Assembly: GCF_004684085.1 (NCBI RefSeq)
Contig: NZ_SRHZ01000071.1
Location: forward strand, 1 to 32,879
DNA length: 32,879 nt
Source of the DNA: Stenotrophomonas maltophilia
Lineage (GTDB): Bacteria; Pseudomonadota; Gammaproteobacteria; Xanthomonadales; Xanthomonadaceae
Reading direction: 5' to 3'
Shown: positions 1 through 8,776 of the stretch, piece by piece
How the letters are laid out: each line of letters begins with the position of its first letter
Numbering within the stretch: position 1 is the stretch's first letter
Program-made: the position numbers and the translations under genes
The notes under the pieces: generated by a model
Database searches by the model: none
The model's input: the letters and a program-made list of their open reading frames with translations, nothing else
What the model was told of the DNA's origin: nothing

Positions 1-146
1 GTCAGCCGCATGGATGCGGCTGCCAAGCCTACAAGGACGTACTTGCGGCGTCCCCCACGAACCCACCCCGCCCGGCCAAGCGCGGCTTTTGCTTTTGCTT
101 TGCACGACCAACCCCACCCACGAGGGGCTGCGCCGTTCGCTGGAAC
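1..146. other. Non-coding left edge with a short hairpin
   Basis: No convincing gene lies here. An 8-bp inverted repeat (AGCCGCAT, GG, ATGCGGCT) occupies 4-21. A pyrimidine-rich tract with repeated GCTTTT units lies around 88-105. This DNA is downstream of the DUF3999 stop codon on the minus strand. I see no good intrinsic terminator in it. The open frame that runs through it on the plus strand continues antisense into DUF3999, so I do not call it a gene. Confidence 0.4.
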
Positions 147-1523
147 CTATTCCGAAGGCGCCGGCTTCTGCCGAAGCAGGCTGACCGCCAGGCCACCCAC
201 CACCAGCACGCCCAGGCCCAGCAACGCCCACAGCAACCACGCCTTCCAATCGCGCTGCGGCTTCAGCGCGGCGTCGCCCGCCAGCGGTTCCGGGCTGCCT
301 TCCAACCGCGCCAACGTCGGCTGCCACGACGGATCATTGCGCTGCCGCAACTCCTCGATCAGCACGCCCACCGGTGCTTCCGCCCGGCGTGCGGTCGAAC
401 TGCCCACTGCCAGCGCATACGGCGCTGCCCCCTGGCTCAGGAACACCAGCACTTCCGGCTGGTAGCCCAGGCGCAGGGTCGGGGCGGTGGCCGTTTCGGC
501 CGGGTTCGCCACCAGCTTCCAGTAGCGGTCGCGATGAATGCCGCCCAGCGGCTGCGCGGCAGACTGCTGGCGCTGGCCCTCGGTACCCTGCTGCAGCTGG
601 TAGGCAATCCACGGCGCACTGCGGCGTTGCCATTCCGCGCTCTCGTCATCGCGGCTGAACAACGTCCACTGCACCAGGCTGTTATCGGTGCTGGCCACAT
701 CGGCGCGCGCCACCGGGAAACGGCCGTCCAGTTCGAAGGTGTACTCGCCCTTGCCCTTCGAGGTCGGCTCCAGCGACAGCCATTCCCACGGCAGCGTGGC
801 CGGTGCCGGCGGCAGTTCGGCCAGCACACTGCGCAGGATCGGCAGGCGTGCGTCGCCCTGCGCCAGCACGCGCACGTAGCGCGCACTGCTGTCCACCTGC
901 AGGCGGCGCTGCAGCAGACGCTTGCCGGCGCGCTGCAGGTCCACCAGCGGCACATCCCGTGCAATCGAGCGCCAGTTCTTCAGATCGTCGCTGGCGTCCA
1001 ACTGCACTTGCGCCTGCAGCGGCTGACCGCTGTCGGCCCAGTCCAGTACCAGCGCAGCCAGCGGCTGCTGGCCCAGTACGCTGGCATCGATCAACCAGCC
1101 GCCCTGCCCGTTCGCCACTGCACCGCCACCCACGCGCGCTTCGACGCGGCGCACGCGGCCGTCGGTATCGCGTTCGGTCAGCAGCTGCAGATCATTGCGC
1201 TGCGCTTCGGCCAGTGGTGGCAGCACGAACCAAGGCAGTTCGCGCTGCACTGGCGGCTGCGCGAGCGGTTGGTCCGGTGCCAACAGCGCCGAAGGCAACG
1301 ATTGGCCTGCTGCATTGAATACCTGCAGATCCCCCAGGTCGGCGGCGCCGGCACGGCGGTAGATCGCCGGTTCCAGAACAACCCTGTACGCGCCGGACTG
1401 CGCGCTGGACAACGTCAACGGCCATTGTTCGGCGTACTGCGTGCGGTACTCGGCGGCCTGCGCCGCGACGGCCGCCAGCATGCCGAACACCATCGGCAGC
1501 AGCGCCCTGCTCCAGGTTCTCAT
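147..1523 (-). CDS. DUF3999 family envelope protein
   Basis: The product is 458 residues. It opens with a signal peptide (MRTWSRALLP..., probable cleavage after AQA at about residue 23) and ends with one membrane segment (about residues 427-448) and a short basic tail. The large middle part would therefore lie in the periplasm, anchored at the C terminus. This layout and its place directly after a DUF2339 gene match the DUF3999 family, whose function is unknown. The start is the ATG at 1523, which overlaps the upstream TGA as ATGA, so translation is probably coupled. The frame stays open much further upstream, but only inside the DUF2339 gene. The DUF3999 assignment rests on sequence pattern and on the neighbour; a shared function with DUF2339 is inferred. 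Confidence 0.85.
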   Translation of the reverse strand: MRTWSRALLPMVFGMLAAVAAQAAEYRTQYAEQWPLTLSSAQSGAYRVVLEPAIYRRAGAADLGDLQVFNAAGQSLPSALLAPDQPLAQPPVQRELPWFVLPPLAEAQRNDLQLLTERDTDGRVRRVEARVGGGAVANGQGGWLIDASVLGQQPLAALVLDWADSGQPLQAQVQLDASDDLKNWRSIARDVPLVDLQRAGKRLLQRRLQVDSSARYVRVLAQGDARLPILRSVLAELPPAPATLPWEWLSLEPTSKGKGEYTFELDGRFPVARADVASTDNSLVQWTLFSRDDESAEWQRRSAPWIAYQLQQGTEGQRQQSAAQPLGGIHRDRYWKLVANPAETATAPTLRLGYQPEVLVFLSQGAAPYALAVGSSTARRAEAPVGVLIEELRQRNDPSWQPTLARLEGSPEPLAGDAALKPQRDWKAWLLWALLGLGVLVVGGLAVSLLRQKPAPSE

Positions 1524-4201
1524 TGTGTTTCCTCCACGGACGGCGCCGCGCTGGGCGGTGCCGGTGCCAGATAACCCACGACCGTGCACAGCAGGCCGTA
1601 GGCGATGAACGATGCGATGCCCAGCAGGTTGCCCAGGTGCTGGCGATCGACAATGACCAGTTTGGCCAGTACCACACCCATCAGCACGGCACCGACCATC
1701 CACAACACGCGCTGGCCGCGGCGCGATCCCCACACCCAGGCAATCACGCCGAGCACGCTCCACAGCACGGTCAGGCTGGTCTGCGCCAGGCTGAAGCGCA
1801 TCATCGAGGCGCCCCACGACAGGCCGCCCCACTGGTGCACGCCATGCAGCACAACGCTGGTCAGCGCAACGAAGGTTGCAAGTGACAGCAGCGGCATGCG
1901 GATGTTCAGCAATGCCTGCGGTCCCTGATCGCTGTACAGCCAGCGCGCCAGCAGCAGCAGGCTCAACCACTGCCCCAGCTCGGCCGGGTTCAGCACCGGC
2001 AGCCACAGCAGCGGTGCGGCATCGCCCGGCAGCAACTGGCCGAACAGCCAGCCGATCGACAGCAGCCCGAACAGCACGCACAGCAGCGGCTGGCGCACGC
2101 TGTCGAAGGCCGCGCCCAGCGGCCAGCGCAGCACGTTCCAGCGCCACAACGACAGCGCTGCCATCAGCAGCCACGGCAGCGTAACCAGCAACGTCGTCCA
2201 GCCCTGCGCCAGATCGGCCTCGCCACCGCCCCACAGGGCCAGCAGCGAGAGCAGCGACGGCCACAGCAGCCACCACAGGAACTGCGCGATACGTGCCACG
2301 GTGTCGCCCCCCTGGCGCAGGCACAGCAGGGTGCGCACGCCCAGTACCGCGAACACCGCCCATGCCAGCGCGCCGTGGCCGGCGAACGGTTGCTGGTGCG
2401 CATCGCTCTGCATCAGCGCCAGCGGGAAACCCAGCGCCAGCATCACCAGCGCGGTTACGCCCAGCGCGCGCGCCGGCTGCCGGCGCTGCACCTCGGCTGC
2501 CAGCCATGCAGTCACCGCGACCAGCATCAGCAGCGCATCCACTTCGATGCGATACGGGAAGAACCGGGTGATCTCGTGCACCAGGCCGCCCAACCACCAC
2601 AACAGGCCCCACAGGTAGTAGACCAGTGCGATCTCGTGGCGCTGCCTGCGCTGGTAACTCCATGCCGACGCGAAGCCGGCAACGGCCAGCAGCAGTGCAC
2701 CGATCGCGGTCGGGTTGAGCAGGAAGCGCAGGTCCTCATGCCAGTGATCGCCACCGGCGACGAAAGCGAACGCGGCGCCCATCTGCAACAACGCGCCGGA
2801 TATCTGCGGCAGCCAACGTTTCTGGCGCAGGCCCAGCCAGGCCAGGCCCGCACCTTCCAGCGCGAACACCGCACCGGTGGCACGCGCAGACAATGCCAAC
2901 GGCACCGCCAGCGTGGCGAAGCCCACCGCCAGCACCGCATGCGACTGCGCCAGCACGGTGTACGACGCGCGCGCGATCAGTGCCCGCGCCAGCACGGCGT
3001 AGATCGCCGCCAGGCCCAGCGCGCACAGCGCCAGCGTCATCGGCTGCGCGTGCAGCATGCCGGCCTGCAGCGAGAACGCCACCAGCGGCGTACCGAACAC
3101 CAGGCTGCCGTCGACCAGGTCACGTCGCCCGGCCGGCTGCCGGCGCGCGTACAGCAACGGGATCAGCAGGTAGAAGGCGAAGAACAACAGCAGGAACGGC
3201 TCGGTACTGCTGAACTTGTCCGGCGCGTACTGCAGCACGCCCCAGAACGTACCAATACCGAAGGTGAAGGCGAAACCGAGCAGGTTCAGCGCACGCCAAG
3301 GACGGAACCAGGCGATGGCGAAGATGCCGGCGTTGAGCACCGCGTAGTAGCTGAACAGCCCCACATGGTTGCCGCTGCCCGTGGACAGCCACAACGGCGC
3401 CATGAAGCCGGCGAGGATGCCCAGCACGGCCAGCGTGCGCGAGTTCTGCACGACCGCCAGCACGCACAAACCAGCCACCAGCGCGATTGAACTGGCAAAG
3501 GCAAACCCGGGATTGAGCAGCTCGAATCGCTTGAACGCGGCGAAGATGGTCAGCAGCAGCACGCCGATGGCACCGCCCTGCAGAGCCAGTGCGAACAGGC
3601 GCCGGCGTTCGCGTTGATGCCAGCCGAACGCCAACAGGCCCAGCGCACCCACAGTGACGCCGGCCAGGCGCAGTTCGATCGGCAGCACCAGCCAGCCCTG
3701 GTCGCTGACGTACTTCAGCAGCGCGGCAACGCCAGCCAGCAGCACCAGCATGCCGATCTTGACCGGCACATTGCCTTCGGTGAACCAGCGTTTGACCGCA
3801 CTGATGCCACGCTCGATGACGTTCGGCAGCGCCGGCTCGGTCGGCAACGGCGGCTGCACCGGCGCGGGTGGCACCGGCGGTGGTGCGACCGGGCGCGGCG
3901 CATCCGCTGCCACAGGCACCGCTTCGCGCACCGGCGGCGGCGTTGGCTGGGGGGGAGGCGGTGCGGCAGCCGCCACCGGCCGCAGGAACGGTGGATCGGC
4001 ACTGTCAGCGGGCACGCCCACCGGCCGTGCAGGGGCCGCCTCGGCGTTGGATGTGGCCGGTTTGGCCGCAGGCCCGGCGGCCAGCGCACCTTCCAGCGCG
4101 GCAACACGGCGGCGCAGGCCGGCAATCATCACCAGCGCCACCACCAGTAACAGCGGGATGGCCAGCAGGACCAGTACGACCAGGGCTATCAATGCTTCCA
4201 T
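1520..4201 (-). CDS. DUF2339 family polytopic membrane protein
   Basis: The product is 893 residues. The N terminus has one hydrophobic helix (about 4-27), a short stretch that may be helical, and then a long Ala/Pro-rich linker (about 45-125). From about residue 145 onward there are many closely packed hydrophobic helices to the end, giving roughly twenty or more membrane segments. This architecture is typical of DUF2339, an inner-membrane family without an established function. The next gene (DUF3999) overlaps by 4 nt, so the two are very likely one operon. The start is the ATG at 4201. It sits in a 13-bp tandem duplication, where the upstream copy supplies a GGAAG that can act as a ribosome-binding site. 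A transporter or envelope-polymer role is possible, but nothing in the sequence shows it. Confidence 0.88.
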   Translation of the reverse strand: MEALIALVVLVLLAIPLLLVVALVMIAGLRRRVAALEGALAAGPAAKPATSNAEAAPARPVGVPADSADPPFLRPVAAAAPPPPQPTPPPVREAVPVAADAPRPVAPPPVPPAPVQPPLPTEPALPNVIERGISAVKRWFTEGNVPVKIGMLVLLAGVAALLKYVSDQGWLVLPIELRLAGVTVGALGLLAFGWHQRERRRLFALALQGGAIGVLLLTIFAAFKRFELLNPGFAFASSIALVAGLCVLAVVQNSRTLAVLGILAGFMAPLWLSTGSGNHVGLFSYYAVLNAGIFAIAWFRPWRALNLLGFAFTFGIGTFWGVLQYAPDKFSSTEPFLLLFFAFYLLIPLLYARRQPAGRRDLVDGSLVFGTPLVAFSLQAGMLHAQPMTLALCALGLAAIYAVLARALIARASYTVLAQSHAVLAVGFATLAVPLALSARATGAVFALEGAGLAWLGLRQKRWLPQISGALLQMGAAFAFVAGGDHWHEDLRFLLNPTAIGALLLAVAGFASAWSYQRRQRHEIALVYYLWGLLWWLGGLVHEITRFFPYRIEVDALLMLVAVTAWLAAEVQRRQPARALGVTALVMLALGFPLALMQSDAHQQPFAGHGALAWAVFAVLGVRTLLCLRQGGDTVARIAQFLWWLLWPSLLSLLALWGGGEADLAQGWTTLLVTLPWLLMAALSLWRWNVLRWPLGAAFDSVRQPLLCVLFGLLSIGWLFGQLLPGDAAPLLWLPVLNPAELGQWLSLLLLARWLYSDQGPQALLNIRMPLLSLATFVALTSVVLHGVHQWGGLSWGASMMRFSLAQTSLTVLWSVLGVIAWVWGSRRGQRVLWMVGAVLMGVVLAKLVIVDRQHLGNLLGIASFIAYGLLCTVVGYLAPAPPSAAPSVEETQ

Positions 4202-4217
4202 TGCATGCTTCCATTGC
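4192..4217. repeat. 13-bp tandem duplication at the DUF2339 start codon
   Basis: The unit ATGCTTCCATTGC occurs twice without a gap, at 4192-4204 and 4205-4217. Read on the minus strand, each copy contains ATGGAAGC. The downstream copy gives the DUF2339 start codon at 4201. The upstream copy places GGAAG six bases before that start and also makes a second ATG, 13 bases upstream and out of frame. Confidence 0.8.
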
Positions 4218-4280
4218 GATCCCGCGCCCCAGCGGCAGCGGTCGACCGGCCCATGCTACGACAGTGCTGGCCCCATAAAC

Positions 4281-4304
4281 GACGAACCCCGGCCAGGCCG
4301 GGGT
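4281..4304 (-). terminator. Probable terminator of gap
   Basis: A 9-bp inverted repeat, ACCCCGGCC / GGCCGGGGT, lies at 4286-4304, just past the gap stop codon. On the minus strand it is followed by TCGTCGTTTATG, which is only a weak U tract. It separates gap from the DUF2339 operon that is read in the same direction. Confidence 0.6.
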
Positions 4305-4326
4305 CCGCGTGCGATCTTGGCCAGCC

Positions 4327-5464
<1,138 letters not shown>

Positions 5465-5524
5465 AGCGTTAGCGCGATGTGAGGCCGAGACTGGCCACAT
5501 CCACCCAGCAACGAGATCACCCCC

Positions 5525-6154
5525 ATGCGCAAGACCTCCCCCCTGATCGTGGCCAGTCTGGCCGCCGCCCTGTCGCTCGCCGCTGCCCCGGCCATGGCCC
5601 AGTCCAAGGGCGACTGGACCATTTCCGCCGGCGTGCACCAGGTGGCCCCGAAGTCGAACAATGGCTGGCTGGCCAACCACACCCTGAAGGTCGACGTCGA
5701 CAACGACGTCAAGCCGACCATCACCGGTGAGTACTTCATCGCCGACAACCTGGGCATCGAAGTGCTGGCCGCGCTGCCGTTCAAGCACGACATCAACATC
5801 AATGGCCTGGGCCGCGTGGGTAGCACCAAGCAGCTGCCGCCGGTGGTGACCGTGCAGTACCACTTCAACAGCAAGGGCAAGGTGTCGCCGTTCATTGGTG
5901 CGGGCGTGAACTACACGACCTTCTTCAGCGAAGACACCACCGGTGCGCTGAAGGACAGCCGCCTGAAGCTGCAGGATTCGTGGGGCCTGGCCGCGCATGC
6001 GGGCGTGGACTTCGCAATCGGTGAAAAGGGCGCGCTGCGCGTGGACATGCGCTGGATCGACATCGACAGCAAGGTGAAGTTGAACGGCGAGAAGATCGGC
6101 ACGGTCAACATCGATCCGCTGGTCTACGGCGCTTCGTACGTCTTCAAGTTCTAA
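5525..6154 (+). CDS. ompW: OmpW family outer-membrane protein
   Basis: The product is 209 residues, the usual OmpW length. The signal peptide (MRKTSPLIV...) has probable cleavage after AMA at residue 25. The mature part alternates polar and hydrophobic residues as in an 8-stranded beta-barrel, and it ends in YVFKF, the terminal-aromatic signature of outer-membrane barrels. The family conserves the elements seen around PVVTVQYHF, SPFIGAGVNYTTFF and the final strand. OmpW proteins form small barrels with a hydrophobic channel. The natural substrate here is not deducible. The gene is monocistronic, preceded by an FNR-type palindrome and followed by a strong intrinsic terminator. Confidence 0.95.
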   Translation: MRKTSPLIVASLAAALSLAAAPAMAQSKGDWTISAGVHQVAPKSNNGWLANHTLKVDVDNDVKPTITGEYFIADNLGIEVLAALPFKHDININGLGRVGSTKQLPPVVTVQYHFNSKGKVSPFIGAGVNYTTFFSEDTTGALKDSRLKLQDSWGLAAHAGVDFAIGEKGALRVDMRWIDIDSKVKLNGEKIGTVNIDPLVYGASYVFKF

Positions 6155-6169
6155 AGCGGTGTGTTGAGC

Positions 6170-6188
6170 GCGGGGGCATCGCCCCCGC
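6170..6188 (+). other. GC stem-loop just after ompW
   Basis: GCGGGGGC and GCCCCCGC form an 8-bp perfect stem with loop ATC, 15 bases past the ompW stop. It lacks a U tract. It may stabilise the mRNA 3' end or pause polymerase ahead of the terminator at 6223. Confidence 0.5.
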
Positions 6189-6222
6189 TCCCCCGCTACA
6201 CGCAAAACCCTCGCAGCATGTT

Positions 6223-6248
6223 GCCCCGGTGATTGCCGGGGCTTTTTT
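6223..6248 (+). terminator. Intrinsic terminator of ompW
   Basis: GCCCCGG (6223-6229), loop TGATTG and CCGGGGC (6236-6242) are followed directly by six T residues. This is a textbook Rho-independent terminator. Confidence 0.92.
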
Positions 6249-6357
6249 CGTTTGTGCGAGAAGCACTGACTTCTGGAATTGGGCGGAGAGGGTGGGGTGA
6301 TCGGGACCGTTGGCGGCATGAATGGCGCCATCGAGTCTCCTGGGGTGAGGGCGATTT

Positions 6358-6382
6358 GCTTGCGAAGCACTGCTTCGCAAGC
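6358..6382. repeat. 11-bp perfect hairpin in a non-coding gap
   Basis: GCTTGCGAAGC (6358-6368), loop ACT and GCTTCGCAAGC (6372-6382) form a perfect stem. It lies in the non-coding stretch 6249-6522, where I find no credible gene. There is no U tract, so it is not an obvious terminator. It could be a dispersed palindrome. Confidence 0.6.
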
Positions 6383-6510
6383 GCCCGAACGCACAGCCGC
6401 CAGCGGCTGGGCCGGACCGCGCAGCGGGATTTACGGCGTGCCCCGCCGCCCTCCCTCTGCGCTCCCACTTCGGAACAGGAACGCGCCGCTCTTCAATCCA
6501 CCTACCCCGC

Positions 6511-6523
6511 TAGAATGTGCGCA
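6511..6523 (+). promoter_or_regulatory. Candidate -10 element for a leaderless nuclease mRNA
   Basis: TAGAAT (5/6 match to TATAAT) at 6511-6516 ends six bases before the ATG at 6523. Normal -10 to start spacing would put the transcript start at or beside that ATG. No Shine-Dalgarno sequence lies before the ATG, which fits a leaderless message. No clear -35 is visible. Confidence 0.5.
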
Positions 6524-7341
6524 TGAAAGCCCTGCACTCCCTGTTCCTCGCCGCCGCCTTTGCGCCGGCCCTGCTGTCCGTCTCCGCCCCCGCACATGCA
6601 TGGGGCGCGCAAGGCCACCGCCTTGTCGCCGAAGTCGCTGACGCCCGCCTCAATCCCACCGCCCGCACCGAAGTGGACCGCCTGCTGGCCACCGAACCGG
6701 ACGCCACGCTGGCCAGCATCGCGCCCTGGGCCGACCAGCTGCGTGCCAAGGACCCGGGCCTGGGCCGTCGCTCGGCCGGCTGGCACTACGTCAACATCGC
6801 CGAAGACAACTGCCACTACGAAGCACCGAAGCACTGCAGGAACGGCAACTGCATCGTCGAAGCCCTGAAGGCGCAGAGCGCCATCCTCGGCGATCGCAAC
6901 CTGACCGACGGCGAGCGCCTGCAGGCGCTGAAGTTCGTCGTGCACCTGGTCGGCGACATCCACCAGCCGATGCACGCGGGTTACGCCCACGACAAGGGCG
7001 GCAACGATTTCCAGCTGCAGTTCGGCAAGCGCGGTACCAACCTGCACTCGCTGTGGGACAGCGGCATGCTCAACACCCGCAAGCTGGACGATGCTGGCTA
7101 TCTGCCGTTGCTGCAGAGCCAGCGCGCACCGAAGCTGGCGCGCCAGTCCAACCCGCAGCGCGACCCGCAGACGTGGGCCGAGGCCAGCTGCCGCATCTCC
7201 ATGCAGGCTGGCGTTTATCCGGCCACGCGTAAAATCGGTGACGAATACACCGAGCGCTACCGGCCGCTGGCCGAAGCGCAGCTGCGACTGGCCGGTGAGA
7301 ACCTGGCGCAGTTGCTGAACCGCGTGCTCGGCACGCGCTGA
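6523..7341 (+). CDS. Secreted S1/P1-type zinc-dependent nuclease
   Basis: The product is 272 residues with a signal peptide cleaved after PAHA (residue 26), so the mature protein begins with Trp, as S1/P1 enzymes require. Every trinuclear zinc ligand can be seen: W27, H32, D71, H88, H141, D145, H151, H175 and D179 (motifs WGAQGH, PWAD, WHYVN, HLVGDIHQPMH and LHSLWD). The family cuts single-stranded DNA and RNA and removes 3'-phosphates from nucleotides. A secreted or periplasmic nutrient-scavenging role is inferred; a nuclease of this type is known from S. maltophilia. I chose the ATG at 6523 over the in-frame GTG at 6517 because TAGAAT just upstream looks like a -10 element. The next gene follows after 11 bases. 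Confidence 0.95.
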   Translation: MKALHSLFLAAAFAPALLSVSAPAHAWGAQGHRLVAEVADARLNPTARTEVDRLLATEPDATLASIAPWADQLRAKDPGLGRRSAGWHYVNIAEDNCHYEAPKHCRNGNCIVEALKAQSAILGDRNLTDGERLQALKFVVHLVGDIHQPMHAGYAHDKGGNDFQLQFGKRGTNLHSLWDSGMLNTRKLDDAGYLPLLQSQRAPKLARQSNPQRDPQTWAEASCRISMQAGVYPATRKIGDEYTERYRPLAEAQLRLAGENLAQLLNRVLGTR

Positions 7342-7352
7342 GGAGAATTCCG

Positions 7353-8153
7353 ATGTCGGTCCAGGTGCAGTCGTTCTTCCACCGTGACAGCAACACCTTC
7401 AGCTATCTGGTCAGCGACCCGGCCAGCGGCGAGGCAGCGCTGATCGACCCGGTCCTGGACTACGACCCGGATACCGACGCCAGCAGTGACGCGCCGCTGC
7501 ATGCTGCATTGCAGGCCATCGAGCAACAAGGCCTGCAGCTGCGCTGGCTGCTGGAAACCCACGCCCACGCCGACCACGTGTCGGCCGGGCGCCGGCTCAA
7601 GCAGCGCTTCCCGCAAGCCACGCTGGCCATCGGCGAAGGCATCCGTGCGGTGCAGGCCACCTTCGCACCGCGCTATGGCCTGCGGCTTCCGGCGGCCGAT
7701 GAGATCTTCGACCACCTGTTCAGCGACGGCGAAACCTTTGCTCTGGGCGAACGGCGCTGCCAGGTGATCGCCGTGCCCGGCCACACCAGCGACAGCATCG
7801 CGTACCTGATCGGTGATGCGCTGTTCACCGGCGACTCGCTGTTCATGCCCGACGGCGGCACTGCCCGCTGCGATTTCCCTGGCGGCGATGCCGCGCAGTT
7901 GTACCGTTCAATCCAGCGCCTGCTGGCTCTGCCCGATGCGACGCGCGTATTCGTCTGCCACGACTACGGCCCGGGTGGCCGCGACGTCGCCAACGAAACC
8001 ACCATCGGCGAACAGCGCGCGCACAACATCCACGTGCATGACGGCGTAGCCGAGGCGGAGTTCGTCAGCGTGCGACAGGCCCGCGATGCCACGCTGGAAG
8101 AACCGAAGCTGATGCAGCCCGCGGTGAAGGCCAATATCCAGGGCGGGGCGTGA
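7353..8153 (+). CDS. MBL-fold hydrolase, persulfide dioxygenase (ETHE1/Blh)-like
   Basis: The product is 266 residues and cytoplasmic, with no signal peptide. Metal-binding motifs are THAHADH (H70, H72, D74, H75), GHTSDS (H144), GDSLFMPDGGTARCDF (D161) and VCHDYGP (H203). The GDSLF...GTARCDF sequence is typical of the persulfide-dioxygenase-like branch of MBL proteins. This branch includes ETHE1 and the Blh proteins that oxidise glutathione persulfide to sulfite. It has neither the N-terminal DUF442 domain of Blh nor a C-terminal rhodanese domain. AGGAG lies seven bases before the ATG. The gene is probably co-transcribed with the upstream nuclease, though no functional link is evident. The precise substrate is inferred. 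Confidence 0.88.
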   Translation: MSVQVQSFFHRDSNTFSYLVSDPASGEAALIDPVLDYDPDTDASSDAPLHAALQAIEQQGLQLRWLLETHAHADHVSAGRRLKQRFPQATLAIGEGIRAVQATFAPRYGLRLPAADEIFDHLFSDGETFALGERRCQVIAVPGHTSDSIAYLIGDALFTGDSLFMPDGGTARCDFPGGDAAQLYRSIQRLLALPDATRVFVCHDYGPGGRDVANETTIGEQRAHNIHVHDGVAEAEFVSVRQARDATLEEPKLMQPAVKANIQGGA

Positions 8154-8157
8154 TCCA

Positions 8158-8193
8158 CGCCGCTGCGCTCGCCGGGCATGGCCCGGCGCTACC
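8158..8193 (-). repeat. SMAG-type REP element
   Basis: Read on the minus strand it begins GTAGCGCCGGGCCATG and continues into a CGAGCGCAGCGGCG tail. The palindrome is CGCCGGGC/GCCCGGCG. The core plus tail (about 35 nt) is identical to the copy at 31927-31961. It sits between the converging MBL and lipoprotein genes, with no gene of its own. Confidence 0.85.
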
Positions 8194-8209
8194 CGGTCAT
8201 CACTAGCGA

Positions 8210-8776
8210 TTATTTTCCCTGTGTGCGCACCACATGCTGGCCCTTCACGATCTCGAAGGTGAAGGCATATTGCAGGGTGACCGCCACCGGTTCGACGCGC
8301 TCGGCGCCACGACAATCGCCACGGTCGGCAGGCACCTTGCCGGCGGCAAAGTAGCAGACCGCTGCGGACGAGTACTTCCACATCGCCACCGCTTCCTGTG
8401 CAGCCTGCAGCAGGGGCGCATTTTCGCGTGCAGCCCCTGCGGCACACTCGGGGCGATCATTCAGCGGCAGGCTGCGCTCCACAGCACCGCTGGCATCGAC
8501 CACCACCTGCAGGCAGATGGTGGTCGGCGCCAGTTCCGCGCGCGGGTCACGATCGCCGACCTCCGGGTCCGGTGCCGCGTACAGCTGCGGCATCCGGTAG
8601 CCCTCGGTCGTGCCCAGTGAGTACACCGGCACCTGTCCGCTACCGCCGCCCGTCTGCGGCTGCAGTCGCTGGTGGCCGACGTTCTCGCTGCGGGTATCGA
8701 CGGTGGTCAGGCGGTCCTGGCTCGCACACCCTACCAGCAGCGCCACCACCACCATGAGCAGCGGCGCGGACTTCAC
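8210..8776 (-). CDS. Lipoprotein with a TonB C-terminal-like domain
   Basis: The product is 188 residues. The N terminus carries a lipoprotein signal with lipobox LVGC (C17). Residues from about 100 to 180 follow the TonB-C pattern: a strand (CLQVVVDASGAV), a helix ending in AVAMWKYSSA, then a strand (VAVTLQYAFTFEI). The upstream M56 protein has the same pattern at its own C terminus. The start is a GTG at 8776, overlapping the upstream TGA as GTGA. With the M56 and BlaI genes it forms a tight three-gene operon. A periplasmic partner or modulator of the M56 sensor is inferred; no activity can be read from the sequence. Confidence 0.8.
   Translation of the reverse strand: MKSAPLLMVVVALLVGCASQDRLTTVDTRSENVGHQRLQPQTGGGSGQVPVYSLGTTEGYRMPQLYAAPDPEVGDRDPRAELAPTTICLQVVVDASGAVERSLPLNDRPECAAGAARENAPLLQAAQEAVAMWKYSSAAVCYFAAGKVPADRGDCRGAERVEPVAVTLQYAFTFEIVKGQHVVRTQGK

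Noticed and set aside
1524..2663. Upstream extension of DUF3999
   Set aside because: It lies within DUF2339 in another frame. The signal peptide begins exactly at the ATG of the 4-nt overlap.
6144..6394. Small minus-strand frame in the gap after ompW
   Set aside because: No ribosome-binding site, it runs over the ompW terminator, and its composition is unlike the neighbouring genes.
7353..8153. Beta-lactamase (class B)
   Set aside because: No signal peptide. The GTARCDF and VCHDYGP motifs belong to the persulfide-dioxygenase-like branch, not to secreted metallo-beta-lactamases.
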